DNA from: Clostridium fallax
GTDB taxonomy: Bacteria > Bacillota > Clostridia > Clostridiales > Clostridiaceae
Direction: 5' to 3'
DNA length: 64,000 bases
Assembly: GCF_900129365.1 (NCBI RefSeq)
Contig: NZ_FQVM01000011.1
Span: forward strand, 18,994 to 82,993
The notes beneath the pieces are model-generated. The model saw only the letters and a program-made list of their open reading frames with translations. It searched no databases and was not told the origin of the DNA. The translations under genes and the position numbers were made by a program. Positions 47,184 through 57,693 of the stretch are shown in pieces. Position 1 is the stretch's first letter; each line of letters starts with the position of its first letter.

Positions 47184-50100
47184 TTAAAAACTTAAAGAAT
47201 TTTTTAATTCTAATTCTATTTCCTCATCTTGCCTAACTTTTTTATTATTTTCTTTTTCTTTATCAAAGGCCACACTTAGCATAAGTTTAATTCTATTTAA
47301 TTGATTAACTTCACTAGTTCCTGGATCATAGTCTACTGCGACTATATTAGCTTCTTTATATCTATCCTTTAAAGCTTTAATAACACCTTTACCAGTAACA
47401 TGATTAGGAAGACATGCAAAAGGTTGCATACAAATTATATTATTTGCACCTTCTTCTATAAGCTCTATCATTTCTGCAGTTAAAAACCATCCTTCGCCAG
47501 TTTGATTTCCTATAGATATTATTTCACTAGCTTTTTCTGCTAAGTGATATATACTTTTAGGAGGATTAAATCTCTTACTATTTTTTAAAGCATCAACTAC
47601 AGGCTTTCTATAATGTTCTATAAGTTTTATCCCTAAATCTCCTGCAATTTGTCTAAACTTAGAACCTGAAAGCTTTTTATATTTAAAGTCTCCATCATAA
47701 GAACAGTATAGGAAAAAGTCAAGTAGCCCTGGCATTACAGCTTCTGCTCCCTCTCCTTCTACAATATCTACAACATTATTATTTGCAAGTGGATGGAACT
47801 TAACAAGAATTTCACCAACTAGTCCAACTCTTGGTTTCTTTATATCTCTTAACGGAATATTATCAAAGTCATTAACAATCTCATAAACATCCCTTTTAAA
47901 TTGGCTAAAACCACTATTTAAAAGGGTATCTGTAGCCTTACTTTGCCATTTTTCATATAAGCTATTACAGCTTCCTTCTATTTCTTCATAAGGTCTTGTT
48001 CTATATAAACATTTCATTAATAAATCACCATAGCATAACGCTAACACTAATCTTCTTGCTAATAATGGTGTTATTTTAAATCCCGGATTTTTTTCAAGAC
48101 CATTAGCATTTAATGATATTACTGGTATGTCTCCATATCCTGCATCCTTTAACGCCTTTCTTAGAAGTCCTATATAATTTGTAGCTCTACATCCTCCCCC
48201 TGTTTGAGAAATTATAAGAGCTGTTTTCTTAGGATCATATTTTCCAGATAAAATCCCACTTAATAAAGATCCTATTACTATTATTGAAGGATAACAAACA
48301 TCATTATTTACATACTTAAGTCCAATTTCTATAGCCTTTTTATCATCATAAGGCAGTACTTCTAAGTTATAGCCATGCTTTTTAAATATATTACTCATAA
48401 ATCCAAAATGTATAGGAGACATATCTGGAGCTAATATTGTATAATCCTTTTTCATATCTTCTGTAAATATAGGTCTCTTTTCTACATTCTTTTCCGGCTT
48501 TTTAGAAACATAATTATTTCTTGCTCTTTCTTCAAGGGCCGCTTTTAAAGAACGAATTCTTATTTTTACTGCCCCTAAATTTGTTCCCTCATCTATTTTA
48601 AGTATTGTATATATTTTCCCACTTTTATGTAAGATTTCTTCTACCTGATCACTAGTTATAGCATCTAATCCACATCCAAAAGAATTAAGTTGAATAAGTT
48701 CTAGATTTTCATTTTCTCCAACTACTGTAGCAGCTCCATAAAGTCTTGAATGATAAACCCATTGATCCACTACTCTTAAAGGTCTATCTATCTTTGCTAA
48801 ATGGCTTATACTATCTTCTGAAAGAACAGCTATACCAAAAGAAGTAATTATATTAGGAATTCCATGATTTATTTCAGGGTCTACATGATAAGGCCTTCCA
48901 CTTAAAACAACACCTATCTTGTTATTTTCTTTTAACCACTTTAATGTTTCTTCACCTTTTCTTCTAATATCATCCTTAAAGTTTATTTGTTCTTCCCATG
49001 CATTTTCTACTGCTTTATTTATTTCACTCTTAGAAATATTAAATTCACTAAATTCATCATATAATCTCTTTTTTAGCTTATTTTTATTTTGAAGAGAGAA
49101 GAAAGGATTTTTAAATTTAATATTCTTTTCTTTCAATATATCCATATTATTTTTTATAACCTCTGGATAAGAAGTTACTATAGGACAATTGTAATGATTA
49201 TTACTTTCCTTATATTCTTGTTTTTCATAAGCTATACAAGGGTAAAAAATAAAATCTACATTTTTATCTACTAAATCCATTATATGCCCATGAGTTAATT
49301 TTGCTGGATAACATACTGATTCTGACGGAATAGTTTCTATACCCATCTCATAGACTTCCTTAGAACTTCTTCTTGAAAGCACTACTTTAAATCCTAAATC
49401 TTTAAAAAATGTTGCCCAAAAAGGATAATTTTCATAAATATTTAAAACTCTAGGTATTCCTACAGTTCCCCTTTTAGCTTCTTCTTTCTTTAAAGGAGCA
49501 TAAGAAAAAGTTCTTTTATATTTATAATCATAAAGATTTATAGCTTCATCTTTTTTCTTTTCTATTCCTGCTCCTCTTTCACATCTATTTCCTGATATAA
49601 ATTTATTATTTTCACCAAAACTATTAATTGTTAATAAACAATTATTATTACACTTACCGCATCTTCTTATTTCAGTATCAATTTTAAAGTTATTTAATTC
49701 ATCTAATTTCTTTATAGATGAAACTTTTCCTTCATTCCATCTCTCTTTAGATATAATAGCAGCACCAAAGGCCCCCATAAGTCCTGCAATATCAGGCCTT
49801 ATAACTTCTCTACCAGAAATTAATTCAAAAGCACGAAGTACTCCATCATTATAGAATGTACCTCCTTGAACTATAATATTTTTCCCCATTTCCTTTGGAT
49901 CTCTTATTTTTATAACCTTAAATATTGCATTTTTAATTACAGAATAACATAATCCTGCTGATATATCCCCTAAAGTAGCTCCTTCTTTTTGAGCTTGTTT
50001 TACTCTAGAGTTCATAAATACAGTACATCTAGATCCTAAATCTACAGGATGCTTAGAGAAAAGTGCTTCTTTTGCAAAATCTTGCACAGGTAAATTTAAA

Positions 50101-51473
50101 GATTTACCAAAACCTTCTATAAAAGAACCACATCCTGAAGAACAAGCTTCATTTAATAAGATGCTATCTATTACTTTATCTTTTATTCTTAAGCATTTCA
50201 TGTCTTGACCACCTATATCAAGTATGAAATCAACCTTATCTAAAAAGTGTTCTGCTCCTTTAAAGTGAGCAATAGTTTCAACTTCTCCTACATCTACTGA
50301 AAGTGCCTGTTTTATAAGCCCTTCCCCGTAACCAGTTACTGTTGCATTAGCTATAAATGCATCCTTAGGTAATTTACTATATAAGTCATTTAAAATTTCT
50401 ATAGTCTTTTTTAAAGGTTTCCCATCATTATTTCCATAATGAGAATAAATTAAATTGCAATCTTTATCTATTAATGCAACTTTAGTAGTTGTAGATCCTG
50501 CATCAATACCTAAAAAGCACTGTCCCTCTATTTCACTTATATCTTTTCTCTTTATTTTATTTCCTTTATGTCTATTATTAAACTCTTCATATTCCCCTTC
50601 ATCTTTAAATAAAGGTCTAAGTCTATCTATCTTTTCTGTATTTAATGTTTCAAGTTTTTCCACTCTTTTAACTAAATCAGAAAACTCTATTATTTCTCCA
50701 TCCCTTGAACTTAAAGCCGCTCCTTCTGCAACAAAAAGCTGAGAATTCTCTGGAAAAATAATTTGATCATTCTTTAGATTTAACGTTTCTATAAATCTAT
50801 TTCTAAGTTCAGACAAAAAGTATAATGGACCTCCTAAAAAAGCAATATTTCCTCTTATAGGTTTTCCGCAAGCTAATCCACTTATTGTTTGATTAACAAC
50901 TGCTTGAAGAATTGAAACTGCAATATCCTCTTTTCTAGCTCCCTCATTAATTAAAGGCTGTACATCTGTTTTTGCAAAAACTCCACATCTCGCTGCTATT
51001 GGATATATATTATTATAATTTTTTGCAAGTGCATTTAATCCTTCGGCATCAGTTTCTAAAAGTGTTGCCATTTGATCAATAAAAGCTCCTGTTCCACCAG
51101 CACAGGTTCCGTTCATTCTTTGATCTATTCCACCTTTAAAATAAGTTATTTTTGCATCTTCTCCTCCTAATTCTATAGCTACATCTGTTTTCGGTATAAA
51201 TGTTTCTATAGTTTTAGTACATGCAATAACCTCCTGAACAAAGGGAATTTTAAGCCATTCAGAAACAGATAATCCACCAGAACCTGTTACATTAACTGTT
51301 ATTTCCCCTTGAAAAACACCAAAAGCTTCTTTCATTAATGATATTATTGTACTTCTTATATCTGAAAAGTGTCTTTTATATTTACTATAAACCACATTAT
51401 TATCTATATCTAATAAAACTATTTTAACAGTAGTAGATCCTACATCTAATCCTAAATTAAGTACCTTATTCAC
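47184..51473 (-). CDS. Giant 2-hydroxyacyl-CoA dehydratase activase-type fusion (BadF/BcrD ATPases + DUF2229)
   Basis: A 1429-aa cytosolic protein. The start is GTG 51473 ([12 protein letters not shown]) with AAAGGTGATGATAGA before it. Two ASKHA ATPase domains of the BadF/BadG/BcrA/BcrD type lie at about 4-270 ('[16 protein letters not shown]', '[13 protein letters not shown]') and 322-580 ('[16 protein letters not shown]', '[11 protein letters not shown]', '[10 protein letters not shown]'). Each keeps the two Cys positions that carry a shared [4Fe-4S] cluster in HgdC-type activators. From about 670 comes a DUF2229 region ('[20 protein letters not shown]') and a Cys-rich C-terminal part like 2-hydroxyacyl-CoA dehydratase subunits. 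Activators inject an electron into such dehydratases using ATP, but no hgdAB-like genes are nearby. The target is unknown; the family is oxygen sensitive. Confidence 0.85.
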   Translation of the reverse strand: MNKVLNLGLDVGSTTVKIVLLDIDNNVVYSKYKRHFSDIRSTIISLMKEAFGVFQGEITVNVTGSGGLSVSEWLKIPFVQEVIACTKTIETFIPKTDVAIELGGEDAKITYFKGGIDQRMNGTCAGGTGAFIDQMATLLETDAEGLNALAKNYNNIYPIAARCGVFAKTDVQPLINEGARKEDIAVSILQAVVNQTISGLACGKPIRGNIAFLGGPLYFLSELRNRFIETLNLKNDQIIFPENSQLFVAEGAALSSRDGEIIEFSDLVKRVEKLETLNTEKIDRLRPLFKDEGEYEEFNNRHKGNKIKRKDISEIEGQCFLGIDAGSTTTKVALIDKDCNLIYSHYGNNDGKPLKKTIEILNDLYSKLPKDAFIANATVTGYGEGLIKQALSVDVGEVETIAHFKGAEHFLDKVDFILDIGGQDMKCLRIKDKVIDSILLNEACSSGCGSFIEGFGKSLNLPVQDFAKEALFSKHPVDLGSRCTVFMNSRVKQAQKEGATLGDISAGLCYSVIKNAIFKVIKIRDPKEMGKNIIVQGGTFYNDGVLRAFELISGREVIRPDIAGLMGAFGAAIISKERWNEGKVSSIKKLDELNNFKIDTEIRRCGKCNNNCLLTINSFGENNKFISGNRCERGAGIEKKKDEAINLYDYKYKRTFSYAPLKKEEAKRGTVGIPRVLNIYENYPFWATFFKDLGFKVVLSRRSSKEVYEMGIETIPSESVCYPAKLTHGHIMDLVDKNVDFIFYPCIAYEKQEYKESNNHYNCPIVTSYPEVIKNNMDILKEKNIKFKNPFFSLQNKNKLKKRLYDEFSEFNISKSEINKAVENAWEEQINFKDDIRRKGEETLKWLKENNKIGVVLSGRPYHVDPEINHGIPNIITSFGIAVLSEDSISHLAKIDRPLRVVDQWVYHSRLYGAATVVGENENLELIQLNSFGCGLDAITSDQVEEILHKSGKIYTILKIDEGTNLGAVKIRIRSLKAALEERARNNYVSKKPEKNVEKRPIFTEDMKKDYTILAPDMSPIHFGFMSNIFKKHGYNLEVLPYDDKKAIEIGLKYVNNDVCYPSIIVIGSLLSGILSGKYDPKKTALIISQTGGGCRATNYIGLLRKALKDAGYGDIPVISLNANGLEKNPGFKITPLLARRLVLALCYGDLLMKCLYRTRPYEEIEGSCNSLYEKWQSKATDTLLNSGFSQFKRDVYEIVNDFDNIPLRDIKKPRVGLVGEILVKFHPLANNNVVDIVEGEGAEAVMPGLLDFFLYCSYDGDFKYKKLSGSKFRQIAGDLGIKLIEHYRKPVVDALKNSKRFNPPKSIYHLAEKASEIISIGNQTGEGWFLTAEMIELIEEGANNIICMQPFACLPNHVTGKGVIKALKDRYKEANIVAVDYDPGTSEVNQLNRIKLMLSVAFDKEKENNKKVRQDEEIELELKNSLSF

Positions 51474-51564
51474 TCTATCATCACCTTTCAAATTCACAAA
51501 TTTAAAATATCTTATGAATTTCAAACCATTTTTAACATTCCCCACTATATAAACTTTTTCTTAT

Positions 51565-51573
51565 ATTTTATCA
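51565..51573 (-). promoter_or_regulatory. Possible extended -10 for the activase gene
   Basis: TGATAAAAT on the minus strand, about 90 bp before the GTG start, with no convincing -35. The rest of 51574-51854 is AT-rich with no gene seen. Confidence 0.35.
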
Positions 51574-51854
51574 TAATAATGAATAGCTTTTTTATTATTA
51601 AATTATATTTATATTTAATAATTAACATAAAACCAAAATATAAATATTAGATTATATTAGTTCATATTTCTTTACAAACCCCTATAAAATCTATCTTTTA
51701 ATTTATCTCAAAGATAATCTACTATTTTCTACTGTTTTTTAATATTTTCGTATAATTTCATATATATTTTTTAAATCCCTGTTAATATATGAATGAAAAC
51801 TTTTTCTTATTTTTTATTAAATAATATTATTTAATAAAATAATATATGAAAATT

Positions 51855-51901
51855 TTTCTAAAAAAACTAGGTACCTAATAGAAAATTATTAGGTACCTAG
51901 T
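51855..51901 (-). terminator. Terminator of the Bax-inhibitor-like gene
   Basis: ACTAGGTACCTAATA (51866-51880) pairs with TATTAGGTACCTAGT (51887-51901). On the minus strand the stem is followed by TTTTTTAG. Confidence 0.88.
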
Positions 51902-51934
51902 AATATAAGTCTTATTAATTTTATGCCATATATT

Positions 51935-52672
51935 TTAATTATTATCTCTACTTACTAGTTTAGTTAATAAATCTAGTACCCTAATATATATCCATATTAA
52001 TGTTATCATAATTCCAAAAGCTGAATACCACTCCATATATTTAGGAGCACCATATTGAATTTCCTCAGATATAAAGTCTAAATCCACTATTAAATTTAAT
52101 GATGCTACTATTAGAATAAATATCGAAAAACCTATACCTATAATACCATTTCCATAAATATAAGGTATGTTTATATTAAATAATCCTAATAAAAAAGTAA
52201 ATATATAAAGTAATCCAATAGCTAAAGTCATTCCTATTACAGCTTTCCTTATTCTATGACCAATTGATGGATTAAACATATAAACTAAAATCATTGAGAA
52301 AGATATAATAATTGTTACAATAATAGCATTCATAGCAATTCCTTGATAATATTGATTTATAAAAAATGATAAATTAGCTAATAATACCCCTTCAAACGCC
52401 GCATAAAATACACTTGTTATTGGTGCTATTTTAGGTAAAAACGAAGTAACAAATCCTAAAATAATAGTTCCTATAGCTGCCACTATTAAATAACTAGAGT
52501 TAAAAAATCCTATCTGCTCTAATTTTAAATATGAAACTAATGTAGAACATAAAACTACTATTAAAAGTAAAATTGTTTTAATTACAGTTCCACCTAAAGT
52601 CATAGTATTTTCTGACTTATATCCTTTTACTTCTTCAAAGCCTTTTCTTAGTGCTGGATTGGCATTTTCCAT
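51935..52672 (-). CDS. Bax inhibitor-1/YccA-like membrane protein
   Basis: A 245-aa protein with seven membrane helices. The N-terminal 'NPALRKGFEEVKGYKSENTM' and the C-terminal 'IVDLDFISEEIQYGAPKYME' followed by 'WYSAFGIMITLIWIYIRVLD' fit the bacterial Bax-inhibitor-1-like family (BaxI_1). Related proteins act as pH-sensitive calcium leak channels or interact with membrane proteases; the role here is unknown. AGAGAGGATTGATAAT precedes the ATG. Monocistronic. Confidence 0.85.
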   Translation of the reverse strand: MENANPALRKGFEEVKGYKSENTMTLGGTVIKTILLLIVVLCSTLVSYLKLEQIGFFNSSYLIVAAIGTIILGFVTSFLPKIAPITSVFYAAFEGVLLANLSFFINQYYQGIAMNAIIVTIIISFSMILVYMFNPSIGHRIRKAVIGMTLAIGLLYIFTFLLGLFNINIPYIYGNGIIGIGFSIFILIVASLNLIVDLDFISEEIQYGAPKYMEWYSAFGIMITLIWIYIRVLDLLTKLVSRDNN

Positions 52673-52877
52673 ATTATCAATCCTCTCTTTATGAAAAATT
52701 ATTAATTATTTAATTATACCATGTTTATTAATTACAAATTAAAAACGTATTTATTTTAACTAAATATTATTTAAGTTTAATGTTTTTTTACATTTTTATT
52801 TAATTTGTAACATAAATAAAAATAAAGCTTTGAAGATTTATAATCTAAAAAGCTAGTAAAATTATATAAGTAGTATA

Positions 52878-53042
52878 TTAATTTTTAATAAAGTTTAAAA
52901 TTAATATAGCTATTATAAAAAAAATTATCATTAAAATTAAATTTTTTAAATCTTTTTTATTTTTATATTTAAGATATTTAGGTAAATAATTTATTATTAA
53001 AATTAAATCTACGGATATCAAAATTATTAAAACTAAAACCAT
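52878..53042 (-). CDS. Short two-helix membrane protein (54 aa)
   Basis: A reading frame of 54 codons from ATG 53042 to TAA 52878, with GAGGTGTTTAT as a well spaced ribosome site. The product begins MVLVLIILISVDLILIINYL, has a basic middle (KYLKYKNKKDLKN) and a second hydrophobic helix ending NFIKN. The shape is a hairpin of two membrane helices with the loop in the cytoplasm. I know no family for it. The ribosome site and the helix-loop-helix layout support a real gene, though composition alone could produce such a frame in AT-rich DNA. It lies in the 466-bp gap 52673-53138; nothing else is seen there. Confidence 0.5.
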   Translation of the reverse strand: MVLVLIILISVDLILIINYLPKYLKYKNKKDLKNLILMIIFFIIAILILNFIKN

Positions 53043-53138
53043 ATAAACACCTCAATAATATATAATAGGAAATTTTACAAATTATTTACTATTATATATT
53101 ATCCTAATTGATATAATCAACAACTTCTTAGTTTTATT

Positions 53139-53789
53139 TTAATATTTAAATTTATAGTATATATAATCTATCTCTTCTTTAGTTAATACTATACTTTTAT
53201 CTACTTCTAAAATCTCTATATCTTTTACTAAAGAATTAATCTTTGTCAGTTTAATATGACTATTATTTTTTACTATTATATTTTTTATGTTACTCTTTCT
53301 TCCGAAAACAATAAAAATTTTTATGTATTTATTATACCCTGGTAAAGCTCTATCTAATGATATCAGCTCTCTTCTAGCCTCTATAATCGGATTATCAATT
53401 TGAGACTTTAAATTTCTCTTATCTATAGCTCCCCAATATTTATAATCTTCATTTCCAATAACTTTTTTATTTATATTTTTATATTTTATTATAAAGATTC
53501 CTTTTTTATGAAGAACTATAAAATCTAAAGTTAAAATATCTTTTTCATTTAATGGTAATTTAACATTTGCTAATATTCTCTTATGACCTTTAATTCTCTC
53601 TAATACTTCATATATTTTAAAATTATTTTTAATTGTTTTACTAAATATTATCTTAAATATATTTATATTAGACTTAACACTATATCTTTTAATTCTATAT
53701 CTCGCCATAGAAAGTATTATACATATTACTACCATAAAAGAAAAAATAATAGAATATAAAACAAAATCTTTGTACATCATAATATTCAT
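53139..53789 (-). CDS. Membrane-anchored NERD-domain protein, catalytic Glu replaced
   Basis: A 216-aa protein with one N-terminal helix (about 8-28) and a cytosolic domain that fits the NERD (nuclease-related) family: 'IYEVLERIKGHKRILANVKL', 'KDILTLDFIVLHKKGIFIIK', 'NEDYKYWGA' and 'QIDNPIIEARRELISL'. In NERD domains the putative nuclease motif is D...(E)xK, usually as 'GIFVIEVKN'. Here it reads 'GIFIIKYKN', so the acidic residue is Lys. The Asp in LTLD remains. Nuclease activity is therefore doubtful. The ATG lies about 10 nt from AAGGGGGC; a second ATG pair follows at codons 4-5. Its job is unknown. Confidence 0.75.
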   Translation of the reverse strand: MNIMMYKDFVLYSIIFSFMVVICIILSMARYRIKRYSVKSNINIFKIIFSKTIKNNFKIYEVLERIKGHKRILANVKLPLNEKDILTLDFIVLHKKGIFIIKYKNINKKVIGNEDYKYWGAIDKRNLKSQIDNPIIEARRELISLDRALPGYNKYIKIFIVFGRKSNIKNIIVKNNSHIKLTKINSLVKDIEILEVDKSIVLTKEEIDYIYYKFKY

Positions 53790-54050
53790 ATGATTGAAGC
53801 CCCCTTAAATTTTGTTTTAAAATAGTATTATATAATGGATACTATTAACTATGGTATTAACTTAATTGTACTACTAATTTAAAAGGACTTCATTCTTATT
53901 AGCATGTAAAAATAAATAACATTAAAATATAATATTATACAAAAGCATTGCTTTTATTAGCATATTAATAAGAATTTCTTTAAATACTATTTATATTATC
54001 AATATAAGTTTTTGTTTTTATATTTATATGAAATTTACTAACATTTAATT

Positions 54051-54734
54051 TTATATACCTATATAAAATAATATAAAACCTAATCCTAATATTATAAATG
54101 CTAATATTATCTTTAATATCCTACCTATATTATTGTATCTTTCAGAGCTAATTATATTATTTAATAACCCTTGTGAAACTCCTGCTAATATTATAATTAA
54201 TGAATGCCCTAAACTAAAAGATACTAAAAGTATTATCCCTATAAAAACGTCTCTACTAGATGCTATTACTGCTAAAACTGATGCTAAAACTGGAGTTGCA
54301 CAAGGCGTTGCAACTAATCCTGAAAATAATCCTAAAGAAAATATTTTTAATAGTGATAAATTTTCTGGCTTTTTAGGAACCTCACAGGTATTATTATTTT
54401 TTTTTAAGTTTATTACACCTAATAAATTAAGTCCACTTATTATTAAAATTATACTTAAAATAACATAAACATATTTATTTATTGCTATAAATATCATTCC
54501 TAAATAAGATGTAGCTATACCTATTATTACAAAAGTAATAGTCATACCTAAAACAAAAACTAAACTATATATTAAAGATTTTTTCTTTGTTTTTATATTG
54601 CTATTCCCCATATATCCAATAATTACAGGCAAAGTAGTCATAATACATGGTCCAAAAGATGCCACTATACCAGCTAAAAAAACTATTGGAATAGCTAAAT
54701 ATATATTAGAGCTAATAAAATTTCCATCTATCAT
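54051..54734 (-). CDS. ccdA: CcdA-type thiol electron transporter
   Basis: A 227-aa membrane protein with six to seven helices, of the CcdA/DsbD-beta family. The two redox cysteines are Cys30 in FGPCIM and Cys145 in ATPCATP, each at a helix start next to proline, as in the family. It carries reducing power from cytosolic thioredoxin across the membrane. It starts 1 nt after the thioredoxin-like gene, with the ribosome site inside that gene, so the pair is co-translated. No cytochrome c genes are nearby; the electrons probably go to the adjacent anchored thioredoxin. Confidence 0.88.
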   Translation of the reverse strand: MIDGNFISSNIYLAIPIVFLAGIVASFGPCIMTTLPVIIGYMGNSNIKTKKKSLIYSLVFVLGMTITFVIIGIATSYLGMIFIAINKYVYVILSIILIISGLNLLGVINLKKNNNTCEVPKKPENLSLLKIFSLGLFSGLVATPCATPVLASVLAVIASSRDVFIGIILLVSFSLGHSLIIILAGVSQGLLNNIISSERYNNIGRILKIILAFIILGLGFILFYIGI

Positions 54735-54735
54735 T

Positions 54736-55158
54736 TTATTTTACTCCTATCTCTTTTAAATATTTAGCAATCTCACTATGAGAAATAGCTCCCTCACTTT
54801 TAGTTACATATTCTTTTTCCTCGTTTAAATATACTAAAGTAGGAGTAACCCTTACATTATAGAGATTAGCTATAAAATAATTATTAGGATCATCTAAACT
54901 TATAGATACTATATTTAATTTATTTTTATATTCTTTTTGTATATCTACCAAAGTTGGTTTTATTATTTTACAAGCAAAACAACTATCACTAGTAAAATAT
55001 AAAACCATTGGTTCTTTCATTTCTTTTGCTTCCTCATAAGTTATTTTTGAAAGTTCTTTATTTGAATCTTTATTTCCAATATTAACTTTAACTATATAAA
55101 GCCCTAAAAGTATTATAATAACTAAAAATAATATTAAATATTTTTTCCTTATACTCAT
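54736..55158 (-). CDS. Membrane-anchored extracytoplasmic thioredoxin-like protein
   Basis: A 140-aa protein with an N-terminal signal anchor (about 6-25) and a thioredoxin fold outside the membrane. The active site is CFAC (Cys60, Cys63) in FTSDSCFACK and the cis-proline is Pro106 in VTPTL. Together with the CcdA-like protein it forms a two-part thiol-reducing path that can reduce disulfides or sulfoxides in surface proteins. First gene of the pair; AGAGGAGAGAATTT precedes the ATG. Confidence 0.88.
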   Translation of the reverse strand: MSIRKKYLILFLVIIILLGLYIVKVNIGNKDSNKELSKITYEEAKEMKEPMVLYFTSDSCFACKIIKPTLVDIQKEYKNKLNIVSISLDDPNNYFIANLYNVRVTPTLVYLNEEKEYVTKSEGAISHSEIAKYLKEIGVK

Positions 55159-55189
55159 AAATTCTCTCCTCTAATAAATTAATCAAAGA

Positions 55190-55219
55190 ATTATATCATA
55201 TAACTTATAAATATATCAA
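55190..55219 (-). promoter_or_regulatory. Promoter of the thioredoxin-ccdA pair
   Basis: TTGATA (55219-55214), 18 bp, TATAAT (55195-55190), with the TGA extension before the -10. Confidence 0.78.
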
Positions 55220-55355
55220 TTATTTTGCGTAAATTTTAAAAATTTTCAATTTATTTTATTGAATATACTAAATTTTATTTATTAAAGCAAATAAACTAAT
55301 TATTTATAAAAAAATGGTAATAATATTTAATAAATAAATTAAAGAGGTGAGTTTA

Positions 55356-55892
55356 ATGAGAAGAGTTTTCTTGTTTTCTTCAATTTTTATATTATTATTT
55401 TCAAATTTTCAATTTAATTATAAAGATACATATTCCAACTTAATATATAATTCAGAACTCTCAAAAAATACCCATCATGAAAATAAATTTCTTTTAAGTA
55501 ATAATAACTTAAAATCAAAAAATATTAATTATATTTCTGGAGAATGGATTGTTACTGATGATATTATTAGTACCTTTATGTCCTCTGAAAATAAAGAAGA
55601 TTCATTAAGGTATTCAGGAAAATATCTTAATATAAATAACAGATTATTTAATTATAATAATAAAACTTATAAGGATATATCTTATGACATATATGATATA
55701 TCAGAAGAAGAATTTTTTTCTCAGTGGAGAGTTTCATTAAAATCATTAGGTATATATGCCCCTAAAGCTAAAAAAATAACTATAAAAAATACACCATTTA
55801 GCAATGAATTTAATTACATATTAGTAAAAAATAGATCTACTATTTATTTAATCTATAATGGTACCTTTTTTAGGCTTAATAAAGTTAATTAA
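55356..55892 (+). CDS. Secreted protein, possibly lipocalin-like
   Basis: A 178-aa protein starting at ATG 55356 (AGAGGTGA before it) with a basic-hydrophobic signal peptide (MRRVFLFSSIFILLF) and no lipobox. The mature part has an early 'ISGEWIVTDDIISTF', a GxW opening like that of lipocalin-type barrels, then 'YSGKYLNINNRLFNYNNKTY', 'EEFFSQWRVSLKSLGIYAPK' and a final 'STIYLIYNGTFFRLNKV'. From memory similar secreted clostridial proteins exist without assigned function. It is divergent from the thioredoxin-CcdA pair. It has no cysteine, so it is not itself a disulfide client. Confidence 0.65.
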   Translation: MRRVFLFSSIFILLFSNFQFNYKDTYSNLIYNSELSKNTHHENKFLLSNNNLKSKNINYISGEWIVTDDIISTFMSSENKEDSLRYSGKYLNINNRLFNYNNKTYKDISYDIYDISEEEFFSQWRVSLKSLGIYAPKAKKITIKNTPFSNEFNYILVKNRSTIYLIYNGTFFRLNKVN

Positions 55893-56025
55893 AATTTCTT
55901 TAATTTAATTAATAAAAATATTATCCTATATAAATTTTAATATATATTAAATCATATAAAATATTTATTATATTTTTATTAACTAAAAGACATTAATGTT
56001 AAAATATATAATATAAGGTAATAAT

Positions 56026-56053
56026 TTGTTTTATGTGTTTATAGGTGTATAAT
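56026..56053 (+). promoter_or_regulatory. Probable promoter of the YfcC-type carrier
   Basis: TTGTTT (56026-56031), 16 bp, TATAAT (56048-56053), 36 bp before the ATG. Confidence 0.55.
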
Positions 56054-56088
56054 ATTATTAACAATAATATTATATAGGAGGGATTTTA

Positions 56089-57591
56089 ATGAGCAAAAAG
56101 AAACATGGATTCCCTACAGCATTTACAGTACTATTCATAGTTTTAATTATTGCCGCAATATTAACCTACATAATTCCAGCTGGTTCATATTCTAAATTAA
56201 AATACAATATGAATAATGGAGTTTTTATTGTTACTACTCCTACTGGTGAAGTTTCTGAGCTTCCTGGGAACCAAAAAACTTTAGATGATTTAAATATAAA
56301 AGTTCAATTAGGAAAGTTTACAGATGGAAGTATTACTAAACCTGTTGCTATTCCTGGTACATATGAAAAAGTTGAACAAAACCCTCAAGGCATAGTTCAA
56401 ATAATTGAAGCACCTATTAAAGGTGTATACGATACAGTTGATATTATAATGTTTGTATTTGTTATAGGTGGAGTTATTGGTGTGTTAAATGCTACAGGCG
56501 CCTTTGATGCAGGAATTTCTAGTCTTTCTAAGGCTACAAGGGGCAAAGAATTTTTATTAATAGTTTTAGTTACATCTTTAATTTCCCTTGGTGGAACTAC
56601 CTTTGGCCTAGCAGAAGAAACTATAGCACTTTATCCTATTTTAATACCCGTTTTTATGGCTGCTGGATATGACGCCATAGTTTGTATAGCAGCCTTATAT
56701 ATGGGTTCTTCTATAGGCACAATGTTTGCTACAGTAAACCCTTTTTCTTCTGTAATAGCTTCTAATGCTGCAGGAGTAAACTTTACAGAGGGTCTAGGTT
56801 TTAGAACTATAGGCCTTATTATAGCTACAATAATCACTATTATTTACATAATAAAATATGGTAACAAAGTAAAAAAAGATCCTACAAAATCACTTATATA
56901 TGATCAAAGGGAAGAAATATCTAAAAGATTCTGCTCTGACACTGGAGAAGTTCCAAAATTCACCTTAAGACTTAAATTAATGCTTATAATCTTTGCCTTT
57001 GCTTTTGTGATCTTAGTCTGGGGTGTATCTAGCCAAGATTGGTGGTTTACAGAAATGACTGCATTATTCTTGATTGTAGGGATAATACTTGGAATAATAT
57101 CTGGAATGGGAGAAAAGAAATTTGTAGATAGATTTGTTTCTGGTGCTGCTGATTTAATGGGAGTTGGATTAGTTATAGGTGTAGCAAGATCTATTAATCT
57201 AGTTTTAGAAAATGGACAAATTTCAGATTCTATCCTTAACTTTTTCTCAAATGCAGTTCAAGGAATGGATAAAAATATATTTATAATTTTAATGCTAATT
57301 ATATTTATAATTTTAGGATTCTTTATCCCTTCATCTTCTGGTCTTGCAGTTTTATCCATACCAATTATGGCACCACTTGCAGATACTGTAGGATTACCTA
57401 GAGATGTTATAGTTAGTGCTTATCAATACGGCCAAGGCTTAATTGCATTCATAACCCCTACAGGGCTTATCCTTGCAACCTTAGCCATGGTTAATGTAAC
57501 CTATGATAAATGGTTAAAATTTATAATGAAACTGATGGGATATATAGCTCTATTCGCTGCAATTTTACTTTTAATTCAAGTTCATGTATAA
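56089..57591 (+). CDS. YfcC-family carrier (DcuC/arginine-ornithine antiporter superfamily)
   Basis: A 500-aa membrane protein with about 11-12 helices. 'FPTAFTVLFIVLIIAAILTY' with IPAGSY, 'DIIMFVFVIGGVIGVLNATG', 'GGTTFGLAEETIALYPILIP', 'GSSIGTMFATVNPFSSVIAS' and 'IIFIILGFFIPSSSGLAVLS' are typical of YfcC/ArcD-like C4-dicarboxylate anaerobic carriers. Substrates in this group include dicarboxylates, amino acids and peptides, and cannot be told here. TAGGAGGGATTTTA precedes the ATG. No catabolic genes such as arcABC adjoin it. Confidence 0.88.
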   Translation: MSKKKHGFPTAFTVLFIVLIIAAILTYIIPAGSYSKLKYNMNNGVFIVTTPTGEVSELPGNQKTLDDLNIKVQLGKFTDGSITKPVAIPGTYEKVEQNPQGIVQIIEAPIKGVYDTVDIIMFVFVIGGVIGVLNATGAFDAGISSLSKATRGKEFLLIVLVTSLISLGGTTFGLAEETIALYPILIPVFMAAGYDAIVCIAALYMGSSIGTMFATVNPFSSVIASNAAGVNFTEGLGFRTIGLIIATIITIIYIIKYGNKVKKDPTKSLIYDQREEISKRFCSDTGEVPKFTLRLKLMLIIFAFAFVILVWGVSSQDWWFTEMTALFLIVGIILGIISGMGEKKFVDRFVSGAADLMGVGLVIGVARSINLVLENGQISDSILNFFSNAVQGMDKNIFIILMLIIFIILGFFIPSSSGLAVLSIPIMAPLADTVGLPRDVIVSAYQYGQGLIAFITPTGLILATLAMVNVTYDKWLKFIMKLMGYIALFAAILLLIQVHV

Positions 57592-57693
57592 ATCAAATAT
57601 ATAATTAACTTTTAAAAACAACTTAAAATTAAAATCTATGTTATAAAATTTATATTTCTTAATGTTACTATACAATTTATAAAAAATATAAAA

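Noticed and set aside
53943..53957. AAAAGC-ATT-GCTTTT hairpin as the ccdA terminator
   Set aside because: The stem is only six pairs with no following T run on the minus strand and lies over 90 bp from the stop; too weak to call.
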